Source: a virus. From it: a stretch of DNA of 57,497 nt. The notes under the pieces were generated by a model. It made no database searches and was not told where the DNA came from. It was given only the letters and a program-made list of their open reading frames with translations. Shown in pieces: positions 34,167-41,571 of this stretch. Each line of letters begins with the position of its first letter. Positions within the stretch are counted from its first letter, which is position 1. The stretch lies in the IMG/VR virus record IMGVR_UViG_3300020582_000009, positions 1-57,497 of that record; one strand, 5' to 3'. The position numbers were made by a program, and so were the translations under genes.

Positions 34167-34187
34167 GTATCGCTCCGCATTTTCTGC

Positions 34188-34355
34188 TCAAAAATACCGC
34201 GCTTGTTTACCTTTGCCAACTGGGTGCGGCCCGCGCTTGGCAAATCGCTTGCCTCTGCTTTTGCCACATTGAAACGCCCCACGATGCTTTGGCTTCGATG
34301 TCATCATGAGTCCGTAGGGCGGATGCGCGCGACGTTTCTTGCCTGTAGCCATCAT
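34188..34355 (-). CDS. Highly basic mini-protein, 55 residues
   Basis: Excellent GAGGGG ribosome site. About a third Lys/Arg/His, Gly-rich (GKKRRAHPPYG, GKSRGKRFAKRGPHPVGKGK). Probably binds RNA or DNA non-specifically. The start overlaps the stop of the upstream gene. Confidence 0.6.
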   Translation of the reverse strand: MMATGKKRRAHPPYGLMMTSKPKHRGAFQCGKSRGKRFAKRGPHPVGKGKQARYF

Positions 34356-34579
34356 TCGTTCCCCTCAAGCACCCGCCGCGCCAGTGCCGCATGCGGTCCA
34401 TCCCAAGTCTCGACATTGAACTCCGGCAGTCGGCGCAATGTCACATGCGGCGGTGCTGCGCCGGCTATCTGGTCGGCTACGATGATTGCGTGAAGGCCGG
34501 CGCGGAGGCGGGTGATTTCCCGGCTCTGATCGCCGATGAAATTAACTAGCTCGGGGCGCGTGCCGTGTATGTCAGTCAT
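34352..34579 (-). CDS. Hypothetical early protein, 75 residues
   Basis: Soluble protein with NFIGDQSREITRLRAGLHAIIVADQ and a C-terminal PHAALARRVLEG. This short pattern (helix with DQSxEI) is common in phage early genes. Stop overlaps the next start. Confidence 0.65.
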   Translation of the reverse strand: MTDIHGTRPELVNFIGDQSREITRLRAGLHAIIVADQIAGAAPPHVTLRRLPEFNVETWDGPHAALARRVLEGNE

Positions 34580-34594
34580 CGCATTTCTCAGGTA

Positions 34595-34804
34595 TCAAAG
34601 AAGCCCGTAATAGTGCGCGATGAACATGGCTGCCTGTACCAAGAAGAATGATGCTCCGAAGATGACAATCATTCGCCATGGCCTAAGACGCGGTGCCGCT
34701 GCCAAGATGTCCAACTCAGCTCTGGTTACCAAAAATCCACTAGCGCTGCGCTCTACCTTGCGGCCAAGTCGCTTTTCAATCCATGTGTGTAATCTATCAG
34801 TCAT
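34595..34804 (-). CDS. Small single-pass membrane protein, 69 residues
   Basis: GGAGCGAG ribosome site. Basic N-terminal part (WIEKRLGRKVERSASGFLVTRAEL) then a C-terminal helix MIVIFGASFFLVQAAMFIAHYY. The start is coupled with the preceding mini-gene. Function unknown. Confidence 0.65.
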   Translation of the reverse strand: MTDRLHTWIEKRLGRKVERSASGFLVTRAELDILAAAPRLRPWRMIVIFGASFFLVQAAMFIAHYYGLL

Positions 34805-34914
34805 GTCTCGCTCCGCATTTGCTCACCGTGAACGCGCGGCTTCTGGAACGTCCACACGATCGAGCGGGGTATCCAGAGGATGAAAAACTGGAAGATCAGG
34901 GCGGCGGGGCTCAT
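34801..34914 (-). CDS. Mini membrane protein, 37 residues
   Basis: AGGA ribosome site and ATGA overlap with the next gene support it. Hydrophobic SPAALIFQFFILWIPRSIVW then a polar tail. Too short for a family call. Confidence 0.5.
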   Translation of the reverse strand: MSPAALIFQFFILWIPRSIVWTFQKPRVHGEQMRSET

Positions 34915-34929
34915 GACATTCCTGTGATG

Positions 34930-35193
34930 TTAACGTAAAACTTTTGTCCATTCAGATAAGGCGGCTCGGATCGCCGTTGGTATTTGTTTGCAGGAGCATC
35001 GCGGATAGCTGCACGTCAAATGAACGTCAGCGGCGTCGCATCCTACCCTTACGGCGCGGATGAACTGCACAGTTTCGCCGAGTTGTTCTGCCTCTATCAG
35101 AGGAACACTGTCGCCAACCTTAGCTGTATTTAAGCCGCAGATACATCCTGCTGTGGTCTGACATTGAGGCATGGTGCAAATGACTAGCGACAT
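34930..35193 (-). CDS. Cys-rich early protein, 87 residues
   Basis: Seven Cys, in pairs CTMPQC, CICG and CSYPRCSC, suggesting metal binding. The centre is a beta-like stretch (VGDSVPLIEAEQLGETVQFIRAVRVG). No family recognised. Confidence 0.6.
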   Translation of the reverse strand: MSLVICTMPQCQTTAGCICGLNTAKVGDSVPLIEAEQLGETVQFIRAVRVGCDAADVHLTCSYPRCSCKQIPTAIRAALSEWTKVLR

Positions 35194-35215
35194 GGTTCAT
35201 TCTCTTTTCGACGCG

Positions 35216-35386
35216 TCAGTACGGTGACACTGGCAACGTAATGAACGGGGGCATTTTTTGCTCAGGGTCAAATTCCAACAATACAATGTCATCCCGATTG
35301 GGGCACCGAATGATGATCTTATATCGCTCTTTATCATCAACCCGGAGAAGGCTGCATTGAATCGGCGTTGCCGTATCGATCGGCAT
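35216..35386 (-). CDS. Hypothetical early protein, 56 residues
   Basis: Strong GGAGAAATAA site. Beta-rich product (IQCSLLRVDDKERYKIIIRCPNRDDIVLLEF). The pattern of paired strands suggests a small barrel or Rel-type fold; not identified. Confidence 0.65.
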   Translation of the reverse strand: MPIDTATPIQCSLLRVDDKERYKIIIRCPNRDDIVLLEFDPEQKMPPFITLPVSPY

Positions 35387-35566
35387 TTATTTCTCCATTA
35401 ACCAAATGATGATTTTGGCCAGACCTTGTGCGTCAGGCAGTTTTCCTTGGCGTATGCGCGCGAGAGTTGATTCTCCTATGCCAATTTCCCGAGCCATCGT
35501 CTTAGATTCAATATCGAACTTCTGTTGGTAGGCCGTAAGCATCTTTGCAAGATGGTGCATTTTCAT
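35387..35566 (-). CDS. Small HTH DNA-binding protein, 59 residues
   Basis: Helix-turn-helix of the XRE/Cro type: FDIESKTMAREIGIGESTLARIRQG, with the typical G turn, then a helical end LAKIIIWLMEK. The whole protein is one HTH domain, so it may be an early-gene regulator of the leftward operon. ATG 35566 or 35560 are both possible. Confidence 0.7.
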   Translation of the reverse strand: MKMHHLAKMLTAYQQKFDIESKTMAREIGIGESTLARIRQGKLPDAQGLAKIIIWLMEK

Positions 35567-35585
35567 TCACGACACGTCAGTAATC

Positions 35586-35825
35586 TTATTCCAGATCGTC
35601 GGTAGTTATTTCACGCCATGCTTCGCAGTGCTTGCAGACCATTAAGGGCATACCGTCATCGTCACATTCGGCAAGCCAATGATGATCAACGCCTTCACAG
35701 ACAGTGCAATGCCGCGCGCAGGGTTTTGTCGCTAAGATTGCGCCGGCCGCTGTTCTATACTCGCCTTCCGGGAGGGGCGTTTCGAGCGCGGCTTTAATGC
35801 TATCTGGTAGATCGTGCTTTGTCAT
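35586..35825 (-). CDS. Zinc-finger early protein, 79 residues
   Basis: Start 35825 is coupled (ATGA) with the upstream stop. Cys pairs CARHCTVC and CKHC suggest a Zn-binding ribbon. Acidic overall. Confidence 0.65.
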   Translation of the reverse strand: MTKHDLPDSIKAALETPLPEGEYRTAAGAILATKPCARHCTVCEGVDHHWLAECDDDGMPLMVCKHCEAWREITTDDLE

Positions 35826-36049
35826 GACGTAAGTGCCAATTTCTTTTCTAACCAAAGCTTGAAGTGAGGATTGCGCTGACATCGTTTACAATTGACACCC
35901 TGCCAATCTTTGTAGTGTGCCTCAAATCGTTGACCGATGTCGGTTTCATATTCGGTGTTGAAACCCTTACAGCGATGCCCGTACATACCGCAGGCGGTGG
36001 TCTGGAAACCGTGCCTATCCTGCGAGCCGATGAAGTGGACCTTGTTCAT
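35822..36049 (-). CDS. Hypothetical Cys-containing early protein, 75 residues
   Basis: KVHFIGSQDRHGFQTTACGMYGHRCKGF and VNCKRCQRNPHFKLWLEKK suggest a small metal-binding fold. It is part of the coupled minus operon. The family is not identified. Confidence 0.65.
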   Translation of the reverse strand: MNKVHFIGSQDRHGFQTTACGMYGHRCKGFNTEYETDIGQRFEAHYKDWQGVNCKRCQRNPHFKLWLEKKLALTS

Positions 36050-36071
36050 GGTTCCTCGCGTTCCCTGACGC

Positions 36072-36242
36072 TCAGTGCGGCTTCATCAATCGCATGCCGC
36101 CGCACCATTCTGGACTGGCGCAGTGCGCGAAGCCGCTCTCTCGACACTCCGGGCAATACATCCCTGATGGATTATCCGACAGAGGCGCATCGTCGGATGG
36201 GTCCTTTTCCAGATAGCCCCACGGCTTTTTTTCGTCGATCAT
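36072..36242 (-). CDS. Zn-finger-like early mini-protein, 56 residues
   Basis: GGAG site upstream. CPECRESGFAHCASPEWCGG gives a possible Cys4 site. Acidic N-terminus (KKPWGYLEKDPSDDAPLS). No family recognised. Confidence 0.6.
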   Translation of the reverse strand: MIDEKKPWGYLEKDPSDDAPLSDNPSGMYCPECRESGFAHCASPEWCGGMRLMKPH

Positions 36243-36268
36243 TTGTCACTGTCTCCCCATCCTGCCGC

Positions 36269-36517
36269 TTAGTGCGGTTCTGTGTCGATGTGAACAGGTG
36301 GATGAGCTTGACCGACGACGCAAAGCCGAACGGGGCGCCCGAAGAAAATTGCCAGCCGTTCGCGCCACGTAGCGCGCCAGTAGGAATAGAATTCTGGCAG
36401 GCCAGCATCGACCTGCCTCAGAACGGGAAGGCCAACGCATGGACCGTGAGCATTCGCGTTCCAGCCTTGCGGGGCTCCCAGGACGTGTGTTGTGTGTTCG
36501 GTTTTGATTGGCGTCAT
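36269..36517 (-). CDS. Duplicated early protein A1, 82 residues
   Basis: Paralog of the gene at 37489-37728. Shared blocks are PIKT, LGAP, HGPC, GLPV, SYWR and RLCVVG followed by HPPV, about half of positions overall. A conserved Trp-Arg-Cys pattern in a protein of this size suggests a small fold with a host-directed role. Function unknown. Confidence 0.7.
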   Translation of the reverse strand: MTPIKTEHTTHVLGAPQGWNANAHGPCVGLPVLRQVDAGLPEFYSYWRATWRERLAIFFGRPVRLCVVGQAHPPVHIDTEPH

Positions 36518-36524
36518 TTGTCAC

Positions 36525-36857
36525 TTACTCCCCAAAAACTGCGGAAAAAACTACCTGCCAAAATCGTTTCCGCCTGATGCGTTTAGCGACCGAACCAAAC
36601 GATATGATTGGATAGCCACCGTTTCCCCGAAGTATCCGATAGAGATCGTATTCCGGCATGCCAAACATCGCCGCAGCGTCACTGACGAGCGTGGGGGGTC
36701 GTTGGCCGATACTTTTGAAGTATTGACCTATGGCGCACTCATCCGGGAAATTAATATTAAATGTGCGATCTTCGGACTGGGCCATAACGAATGACACAAA
36801 GCCGGAGAAGTCGGGTTTTGATTTAACTGGCGCTTCCCATTTAGGGTCGTAGAGCAT
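36525..36857 (-). CDS. Early protein with MLYDPKWE N-terminus, 110 residues
   Basis: ATG 36857 has an AGGAGAG site. The first residues MLYDPKWEAPVKSKP match those of the DUF6197-like gene at 42965. The rest differs: helical middle with SDAAAMFGMPEYDLYRILRGN and a basic C-terminus. It may be a variable-body family with a constant N-terminus. Confidence 0.65.
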   Translation of the reverse strand: MLYDPKWEAPVKSKPDFSGFVSFVMAQSEDRTFNINFPDECAIGQYFKSIGQRPPTLVSDAAAMFGMPEYDLYRILRGNGGYPIISFGSVAKRIRRKRFWQVVFSAVFGE

Positions 36858-36899
36858 CACGCTCTCCTATATCTTGCTTTGACGCCGCGTTACTGCGGA

Positions 36900-37181
36900 C
36901 TATGCCGTCGCCACGGCGTGTTCGCGCAAGAGGATTAAAAGCTCGGCGAGGTCCGGTGTTACGTGGCTACCAATTTCCACACAGATTTCCTCATCCTTTC
37001 CCCAGGCCGGCTTCTTGCGATACCGAACATGCGTAAAGTGCGTCGTACCATCCGGATAATCGTGTGGCTCTTTTTCGATTACCCATGGCTCAGGGTACTT
37101 GTCCAACAACTCACGGATTTGCTCGCGCCGCTTGGTGTGATCTGCCATAGATTCGGCCTCTGCTTTAGAAAAAACGATCAT
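36900..37181 (-). CDS. Hypothetical early protein, 93 residues
   Basis: Start 37181 chosen for its GGAG site. Helical N-terminus (AEAESMADHTKRREQIRELLDKYP) then a beta section (THFTHVRYRKKPAWGKDEEICVEIGSH). No family recognised. Confidence 0.65.
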   Translation of the reverse strand: MIVFSKAEAESMADHTKRREQIRELLDKYPEPWVIEKEPHDYPDGTTHFTHVRYRKKPAWGKDEEICVEIGSHVTPDLAELLILLREHAVATA

Positions 37182-37206
37182 TGTTGTTCTCCGCAGTGGC
37201 GGCGCA

Positions 37207-37464
37207 TCAGCGCGTTGCACGCTCGGTGTGAGCGATAGTTTCCGCATTAAAGACATCGATCAGCTTCGCACGGCCAGCATCAGTTATGAAAAATCCGCCG
37301 TGGCTCTCGCCATCAAATCCCCGATAGTCGGCAAGCCCAAGGCGGCACAAGTGTTCGGCGCCGTTGCGTTGGAATTTGTATCGCTCAGGCAATTCGCACT
37401 TAGATCGCATCGTATTGGCGATTGCCTTAAGTGCTTTCAAGCTGCGTTTGGAAAGTTCTGCCAT
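37207..37464 (-). CDS. Winged-helix-like early protein, 85 residues
   Basis: ATG 37464 has a GGAG site. LKALKAIANTMRSKCELPERYK, AEHLCRLGLADYRGF, and GGFFITDAGRAKLI follow the winged-helix layout seen also in the gene at 38173. Likely DNA or RNA binding. Confidence 0.65.
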   Translation of the reverse strand: MAELSKRSLKALKAIANTMRSKCELPERYKFQRNGAEHLCRLGLADYRGFDGESHGGFFITDAGRAKLIDVFNAETIAHTERATR

Positions 37465-37488
37465 GTCAGTCTCCACACTTATTCATCA

Positions 37489-37728
37489 TCAAAGCGGCTT
37501 CGTATCCAGAGAAACCGGCGGGTGTGATGTTCCTACGACGCATAGGCGTACATGCCGCCCGAGCAAAATATCAAACCATTCGGCCCAAGAGACACGCCAG
37601 TAGGAAAACATATACGGGTCTTCCGTTTCGACAACCGGAAGGCCAATGCACGGCCCATGCCGCGTCTGATTCCACTCTGGCGGCGCGCCGAGTATTTTGT
37701 TTGTCGCGGGCGTCTTTATCGGCTGCAT
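37489..37728 (-). CDS. Duplicated early protein A2, 79 residues
   Basis: Paralog of 36269-36517, with the same blocks (PIKT, LGAP, HGPC, SYWR, RLCVVG then HPPV) and slightly shorter middle. The two copies have diverged at about half of positions, so the duplication is old or they came separately. Start overlaps the end of the upstream gene. Confidence 0.7.
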   Translation of the reverse strand: MQPIKTPATNKILGAPPEWNQTRHGPCIGLPVVETEDPYMFSYWRVSWAEWFDILLGRHVRLCVVGTSHPPVSLDTKPL

Positions 37729-37892
37729 GAGATACCGTCGCTGGCTTGTTCGTGAGTTTCCATCATGGCTTCTGTGCCCACATCACCATTGACGATTTCT
37801 CGCATCAAAGAGACGGCTTCGTCTTTGGTTTCGAAGGCGTTGATCTCGACCCAATCTGTTCGCTTCGTTCTGGCAAAAACTTTGTAAAGCAT
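37716..37892 (-). CDS. Hypothetical early protein, 58 residues
   Basis: AAGGGA site. Acidic helical protein: YKVFARTKRTDWVEINAFETKDEAVSLMREIV. Pattern of a beta strand then helix; no family recognised. Its 3-prime end overlaps the paralog gene start. Confidence 0.6.
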   Translation of the reverse strand: MLYKVFARTKRTDWVEINAFETKDEAVSLMREIVNGDVGTEAMMETHEQASDGISCSR

Positions 37893-37904
37893 CGCACTGT
37901 CCCT

Positions 37905-38144
37905 TCATGAACGCGAATGCTGCTGTTTACCGATGCGAGTTCGCGCCGATCTCAACTCGGCTGCAATGACCTTGTGAGCCTTGCTGATGCGCCCGTTTCG
38001 TCGGCCCATATTTTCGACCACGAGAGCGCAACGTTCACGCTCGGTCGCGATAGCCTTAGCAATGGCATCGCGGAGTTGTGTGACCGAACCGGCGAGAGCG
38101 TCGCCCGCTCGTTCGTAGTCGATTGAGTATGTAATCGTTGGCAT
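37905..38144 (-). CDS. Hypothetical early protein, 79 residues
   Basis: GAGAGACTG site before ATG 38144. Helical: DALAGSVTQLRDAIAKAIATERERCALVVENMGRR. The motif ATERERCA...V is widespread in phage mini-proteins of unknown function. Basic C-terminus. Confidence 0.65.
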   Translation of the reverse strand: MPTITYSIDYERAGDALAGSVTQLRDAIAKAIATERERCALVVENMGRRNGRISKAHKVIAAELRSARTRIGKQQHSRS

Positions 38145-38172
38145 CAGTCTCTCACTTATGAGTTCGAAATGC

Positions 38173-38409
38173 CTACTCGACGGCACCGTGTTGTTTCAGC
38201 GCACTCCAACCGGCCTCGGTTAGAGATACCGCTTCAAACATTGGCCCATCACCTTTGGCGATAAACGTATTATTGCGGCCTGTTCCTGGATGGACTTGAG
38301 CAAGGCCGCCAGCGATCAGCGCGTCAAGATGCTTGCCGTGACATTCGCCATACTGACTGAAATCCTCTTTCGAGAGCCATTCGAGCAATGCGAATTCCTC
38401 TTGGGTCAT
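38173..38409 (-). CDS. Winged-helix-like early protein, 78 residues
   Basis: Strong GGGAGAG site. Helical wHTH pattern with EEFALLEWLSKEDFSQYGECHGKHLDALIAGGLAQV and FEAVSLTEAGWSALKQH. Related in layout to the gene at 37207. Probable DNA-binding regulator. Confidence 0.65.
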   Translation of the reverse strand: MTQEEFALLEWLSKEDFSQYGECHGKHLDALIAGGLAQVHPGTGRNNTFIAKGDGPMFEAVSLTEAGWSALKQHGAVE

Positions 38410-38687
38410 CCCACGCTCTCCCTATGCGCCGCCCGCGCCCGCATGACATCGGCAATCTCTTCCGCGTCGCCACTGGGCGCCCATCGCCCGGTCTTGGTGC
38501 TGTATTCCTCAAAGTCCCGGCAGTTCTTGACGTACTGCCGCTGCACATGCTCGGCCGTGGGATCGCTCGCCAGCAGCAAGCAGTTATGCGCCAGATTGCG
38601 CAGCCGAGTCGTGATGCCGGGATCGGTCGCGGCCTTGGCGCCGTCTCGGTATTGCTTGCATTGGGCGAGATAGTCGGCGGCGATCAT
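38406..38687 (-). CDS. Hypothetical early protein, 93 residues
   Basis: Helical (ADYLAQCKQYRDGAKAATDPGITTRLRNLAHNCLLLASDPTAEHVQRQYV). This helix-rich pattern is frequent in rhizobial and phage small proteins. Stop overlaps the next start. Confidence 0.65.
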   Translation of the reverse strand: MIAADYLAQCKQYRDGAKAATDPGITTRLRNLAHNCLLLASDPTAEHVQRQYVKNCRDFEEYSTKTGRWAPSGDAEEIADVMRARAAHRESVG

Positions 38688-38893
38688 GGTCGCCCCTTTC
38701 GCTTCGATTTTTTCTCAGTGGCGATTTCCGCAAGGATTTCTTGCCTCATGTCGTCGCGCTCTCTGGCGCGCGCTCTCATGCGGCATGGACAAAGCGGTTC
38801 GCCGTTTTGTGGACCGATGCAAAAACATGCGTGCGGAGCATCCAGAGCGTCGCGCGTCTTTTCGTGTGTCCAAGTTCTGCGTATGGCGGTCAT
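38684..38893 (-). CDS. Basic Cys-containing early protein, 69 residues
   Basis: CFCIGPQNGEPLCPCRMRARARERDDMRQEIL ending in basic KKSKRKG. Likely metal and nucleic-acid binding. Coupled to both neighbours by four-base overlaps. Confidence 0.6.
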   Translation of the reverse strand: MTAIRRTWTHEKTRDALDAPHACFCIGPQNGEPLCPCRMRARARERDDMRQEILAEIATEKKSKRKGRP

Positions 38894-38967
38894 GGCTTAT
38901 CGTCCCTGCGGCCGAATGAGGATGCCGGATCGGTCCGGTAGGAATCAATCAAATCAGCGACGCGCAT
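38890..38967 (-). CDS. Mini-ORF, 25 residues
   Basis: AGGAAA site nine bases upstream, ATGA overlap downstream. Product MRVADLIDSYRTDPASSFG... Could be a tiny protein or only a translational coupler between the HTH gene and the next. Confidence 0.35.
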   Translation of the reverse strand: MRVADLIDSYRTDPASSFGRRDDKP

Positions 38968-39157
38968 TTTCGATTTCCTGGACTGTCAGGCGACCGAGCG
39001 CCAGATTGCGAAGGTCGTCCGCCACGTCCTCGGGCACCGGCCGCTCACTCAAAGCCCACCGCCGCGCAGTGCGCTCGTTTACCCCGAACAGCTTGGCCGC
39101 CTTGACTTGGGAAAGCTTGACCTTGGCCAAGGCGGCGCGGAATTGGTTGGCGGTCAT
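38954..39157 (-). CDS. Small HTH regulator, 67 residues
   Basis: Start 39157 is coupled with the preceding stop. HTH: FRAALAKVKLSQVKAAKLFGVNERTARRWALSERP, then DVADDLRNLALGRL. Such one-domain HTH proteins fit phage repressors or toxin-system antitoxins. It is two genes from an operator-containing promoter at 39.71-39.75 kb and could control it, which is inference. Confidence 0.75.
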   Translation of the reverse strand: MTANQFRAALAKVKLSQVKAAKLFGVNERTARRWALSERPVPEDVADDLRNLALGRLTVQEIENARR

Positions 39158-39672
39158 GACGCTAACAGTTTCTTGGCGGTCTTGAGGTAGCGGGCGCGAC
39201 CAGACATGCCGCAATAACCCCAAGCCCGCAGAGCAAAGGCAAGCCAAGTCTCTTGACCGCCCTTGTAGGCATCCACAAAGATCGCAGAGAGTTTTGCCTT
39301 AGCGGCATCGTCTGCCATGATAGCGGCCCACTGAGCCTTCACGCGATCGTCGCGCGCAACGGTCTTGGCGCGCTGTGCAGCGCGTACTAACGGGTGGTTC
39401 TTATAGGCGCGGAGTAGGCCAGAGTCGCCCGCCTTATTGATGCAATCGCTGCCTACTTTGAAGATGCGGCCATCGTGCGAACGAAGCTCGATCGCGTACA
39501 TGATGCCGGTGCCACAATAATCGCAGGAACCGCCGGGCTGTACTGGCGCATCGGGACAAGCCTGATATTTGCACTCAAACGCCCCGATGACCGCATAAGG
39601 CGCTTTGCCGAGGCCGGCGCGCTCGAATACGTGAAGGCCAATCTCGGCGGGGTTGTCGGTCTTGGTAAGCAT
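39154..39672 (-). CDS. Zn-binding early protein, paralog B1, 172 residues
   Basis: First gene behind the promoter at 39.7 kb (GGAGAG site). It shares TDNPAEIGLHVFERAGLGKAP, GSCDYCGTGI and GRIFKVGSDC with the gene at 45857. The Cys residues fit a Zn ribbon. The C-terminal half is helical. This family is common in phages of alphaproteobacteria with no known function. Confidence 0.75.
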   Translation of the reverse strand: MLTKTDNPAEIGLHVFERAGLGKAPYAVIGAFECKYQACPDAPVQPGGSCDYCGTGIMYAIELRSHDGRIFKVGSDCINKAGDSGLLRAYKNHPLVRAAQRAKTVARDDRVKAQWAAIMADDAAKAKLSAIFVDAYKGGQETWLAFALRAWGYCGMSGRARYLKTAKKLLAS

Positions 39673-39711
39673 CTGTCTCTCCATCCGGGCCTAAGCGCCC
39701 TTGACCACCCT

Positions 39712-39750
39712 AAGATACACGGCCCTAGGGCCAAGTCAATGCCCTAGGGC
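39712..39750 (-). promoter_or_regulatory. Leftward promoter with palindromic operator pair
   Basis: On the minus strand, -35 TTGACT (39734-39739) and -10 TATCTT (39712-39717) are separated by 16 bases. The spacer contains the perfect 12-base palindrome GGCCCTAGGGCC (39721-39732). A second palindrome GCCCTAGGGC lies just upstream of the -35 (39741-39750), centre to centre 19 bases. This is a typical repressor-controlled promoter. It drives the gene at 39672 and those downstream. The repressor is unknown; the HTH gene at 38954 is a candidate. Confidence 0.7.
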
Positions 39751-39777
39751 CACGCTATTATCACGAATTGTTACAGT

Positions 39778-39811
39778 GCGGGCCTTCCACCCGCTTGGCA
39801 TCGTTGATGCC
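39778..39811. terminator. Two hairpins upstream of the operator promoter
   Basis: GCGGG/CCCGC (39778-39794, 7-base loop) and GGCATC/GATGCC (39797-39811, 3-base loop) lie between the end of the minus gene at 39818 and the promoter at 39750. No T-tract follows, so termination may be weak or the hairpins may stabilise mRNA. Confidence 0.45.
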
Positions 39812-39817
39812 CGTCGA

Positions 39818-40021
39818 TCAATTCGTGTCCTTTAGTTCTAAGCCGATAGACTGGGCGATGCGGTCACGTAATTTTCGAACTTTTCTTGCTCGCTCTGTCG
39901 CTGCTTTGACATTGTTGGCGCCGCGGCCAGATTTGGCATAACGGGCCTCGCTCTCGTATCGCGTCGCGGCGCGAGTTAAGGAGCGCACAACCAAATCAAT
40001 CTCCTCAGCAGTGAGCCTCAT
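39818..40021 (-). CDS. Hypothetical early protein, 67 residues
   Basis: Start 40021 has a GAGGAA site; coupled with the exonuclease stop. Helical basic product RLTAEEIDLVVRSLTRAATRYESEARYAKS then RKVRKLRDRIAQSIG. No family recognised. Confidence 0.65.
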   Translation of the reverse strand: MRLTAEEIDLVVRSLTRAATRYESEARYAKSGRGANNVKAATERARKVRKLRDRIAQSIGLELKDTN

Positions 40022-40503
40022 TTCGATTCCTCGCACTGTGGTCTTTTCAATGCGGAGCAGAATGCCCATGCTTCTCTCGTCCATCTGGCGTCGGCCAACG
40101 CGTGATGCTCAGTCGTTGTCTGTACCGGAAGCGCGGGATTGTTAAGAATATCCGCCAGTTGCTTTACATCGCGGCAAAACATCGGCCAACCCTTCGGTAG
40201 ATCAATCATGCGGCCATATAGCTGACAGAGAGCAACCCAATCATAGTCCGCGTAATAAGCCCAAAATTCTGGTGTTGGTCCGACAAACTCAACAATATCA
40301 CGAGCAATGCGAGCACGGGCATGAATGGGGCCCCTTAAGTGCGGCCTCACGTTCTCTCTGAGCCACACCGTACTGCCGCTAAGAAATTCAGCGCCAAGCG
40401 TCTCTGCGTAATATTCACGGCCATCCTCGGCCACGAGTCCAATCGAGATCAATTCGATGAGCCGCCCATCTTCAAGAAATTCGGTGTCAAACCAAAATTT
40501 CAT
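40018..40503 (-). CDS. DEDD 3-5 exoribonuclease, Rv2179c-like
   Basis: 161 residues. FWFDTEFLEDGRLIELISIGLV contains the first catalytic Asp-Glu pair (DTE). WAYYADYDWVALCQLYGRM gives the second (Asp in YADYDW), and HHALADARWTREAW the third (HxxxxD). This matches the small phage/actinobacterial exoribonuclease family. A role in RNA degradation during takeover is likely. ATGA-overlap with the next gene. Confidence 0.85.
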   Translation of the reverse strand: MKFWFDTEFLEDGRLIELISIGLVAEDGREYYAETLGAEFLSGSTVWLRENVRPHLRGPIHARARIARDIVEFVGPTPEFWAYYADYDWVALCQLYGRMIDLPKGWPMFCRDVKQLADILNNPALPVQTTTEHHALADARWTREAWAFCSALKRPQCEESK

Positions 40504-40528
40504 AACCTAACCCCGCATTGTACAGCCT

Positions 40529-41050
40529 TTAATGCCCATGGTCGAAGTCTAGCTGCAACGCAACCTTGCGGCCGACTGTCACGATCGTATCGTTTTGGTC
40601 GCCATGGTTTACCAGGAGCAATTCTTCAAGCTCCATTCCATTCTTGATGCCGAGCCCCAGACTGTTCCAGCCACATACGATAGCGACGCCGCCGAGCTTG
40701 AGCACCCTAGCGGCCTCCCGCTTTCGCGTGCTGTAGAATCGCCGCGTTGTGTCGCAGGGGCCGAATCCTTGGTAAGCTTCCTTAACTTGGCGCGGAGAAA
40801 ATGGCGGATCAAATAGCACGCCATCGACGCTCGTCGGCGGCAACGCCTTTAGGAAGTCGAGCGCGTCCTGGTTATGGGTACCGGCGAACTTTGGATTGAT
40901 GTCGTTCGTGAAGGTGCAGCGATTCTTGAAAATGCTCTCACGACAAAACGGATCGATCCAAGAGCCGCCATCAAGGTAGCGCTCGATTAGCTCGCGGATT
41001 GGTGCGATGCTGAAAGTCTTTGGCGACGGCATCGCCCAAACACGGGTCAT
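40529..41050 (-). CDS. DNA methyltransferase (adenine-type)
   Basis: 173 residues. VLFDPPFSPRQ is the catalytic motif IV (DPPF). SWIDPFCRES and NDINPKF in the N-terminal half and AARVLKLGGVAIVCGWN look like AdoMet-binding and terminal beta-strand segments. No matching restriction enzyme is nearby, so it is an orphan methylase, likely used to protect phage DNA. ATG 41050 is favoured; ATG 41056 overlaps the upstream stop. Confidence 0.8.
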   Translation of the reverse strand: MTRVWAMPSPKTFSIAPIRELIERYLDGGSWIDPFCRESIFKNRCTFTNDINPKFAGTHNQDALDFLKALPPTSVDGVLFDPPFSPRQVKEAYQGFGPCDTTRRFYSTRKREAARVLKLGGVAIVCGWNSLGLGIKNGMELEELLLVNHGDQNDTIVTVGRKVALQLDFDHGH

Positions 41051-41052
41051 CT

Positions 41053-41424
41053 TCATTTCTTCTCGCATTCTGTGGGAGCAAGTGAAGCCAGCCGAGCGCG
41101 GCCAGCCGCAAACACGGCTTTGGTTGCTAGACTATCCGCAATCATGCGCCGTCGCTCCGGGCGCGAGTGTGCGAGGAACCAGCGGCGACAATCGAAGATT
41201 CTGCAAATAACCGGCGCACGATCGTGGATCGTACAGCCCTCTGGCCCGAGATACACGCAGTCGCCATTCGGCTTATGCTTGAGCACCGGAACGCGGCCCA
41301 TTGGGAGCGTGATGTACTCATGCTCATATGTTTCGACCTTGTCGCCCTCGTCCGGCATGAGCGCAAGCACTTCGCTTTTACAGCAAAGATGACATGAACC
41401 GCACGGTACATTTGCTCGCTGCAT
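41053..41424 (-). CDS. YkgJ-family cysteine-cluster protein, 123 residues
   Basis: VPCGSCHLCCKS at the N-terminus, CVYLGPEGCTIHDRAPVICRIFDC in the middle: the CxxCxxCC...C pattern of YkgJ-type Fe/Zn cluster proteins. Function unknown in phages. In the same coupled unit as the methyltransferase. Confidence 0.8.
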   Translation of the reverse strand: MQRANVPCGSCHLCCKSEVLALMPDEGDKVETYEHEYITLPMGRVPVLKHKPNGDCVYLGPEGCTIHDRAPVICRIFDCRRWFLAHSRPERRRMIADSLATKAVFAAGRARLASLAPTECEKK

Positions 41425-41442
41425 TTTCTCACTCAGCGGTCT

Positions 41443-41559
41443 TCAATGATAAAGCAGCATATAGGTAACAATCATCGCGGTGTCGCAGATCATCGCCACC
41501 AACCACAAGACGGTAGGCGTTCGAATGCGGGTTGCGAGGATGAACATTACGGCCGTCAT
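41443..41559 (-). CDS. Membrane mini-protein, 38 residues
   Basis: Two short hydrophobic helices: VMFILATRIR..VLWLVAMICDT and AMIVTYMLLYH. No strong ribosome site. Coupling with neighbours is weak, so confidence is moderate. Confidence 0.45.
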   Translation of the reverse strand: MTAVMFILATRIRTPTVLWLVAMICDTAMIVTYMLLYH

Positions 41560-41571
41560 GTTTATTCAGTC

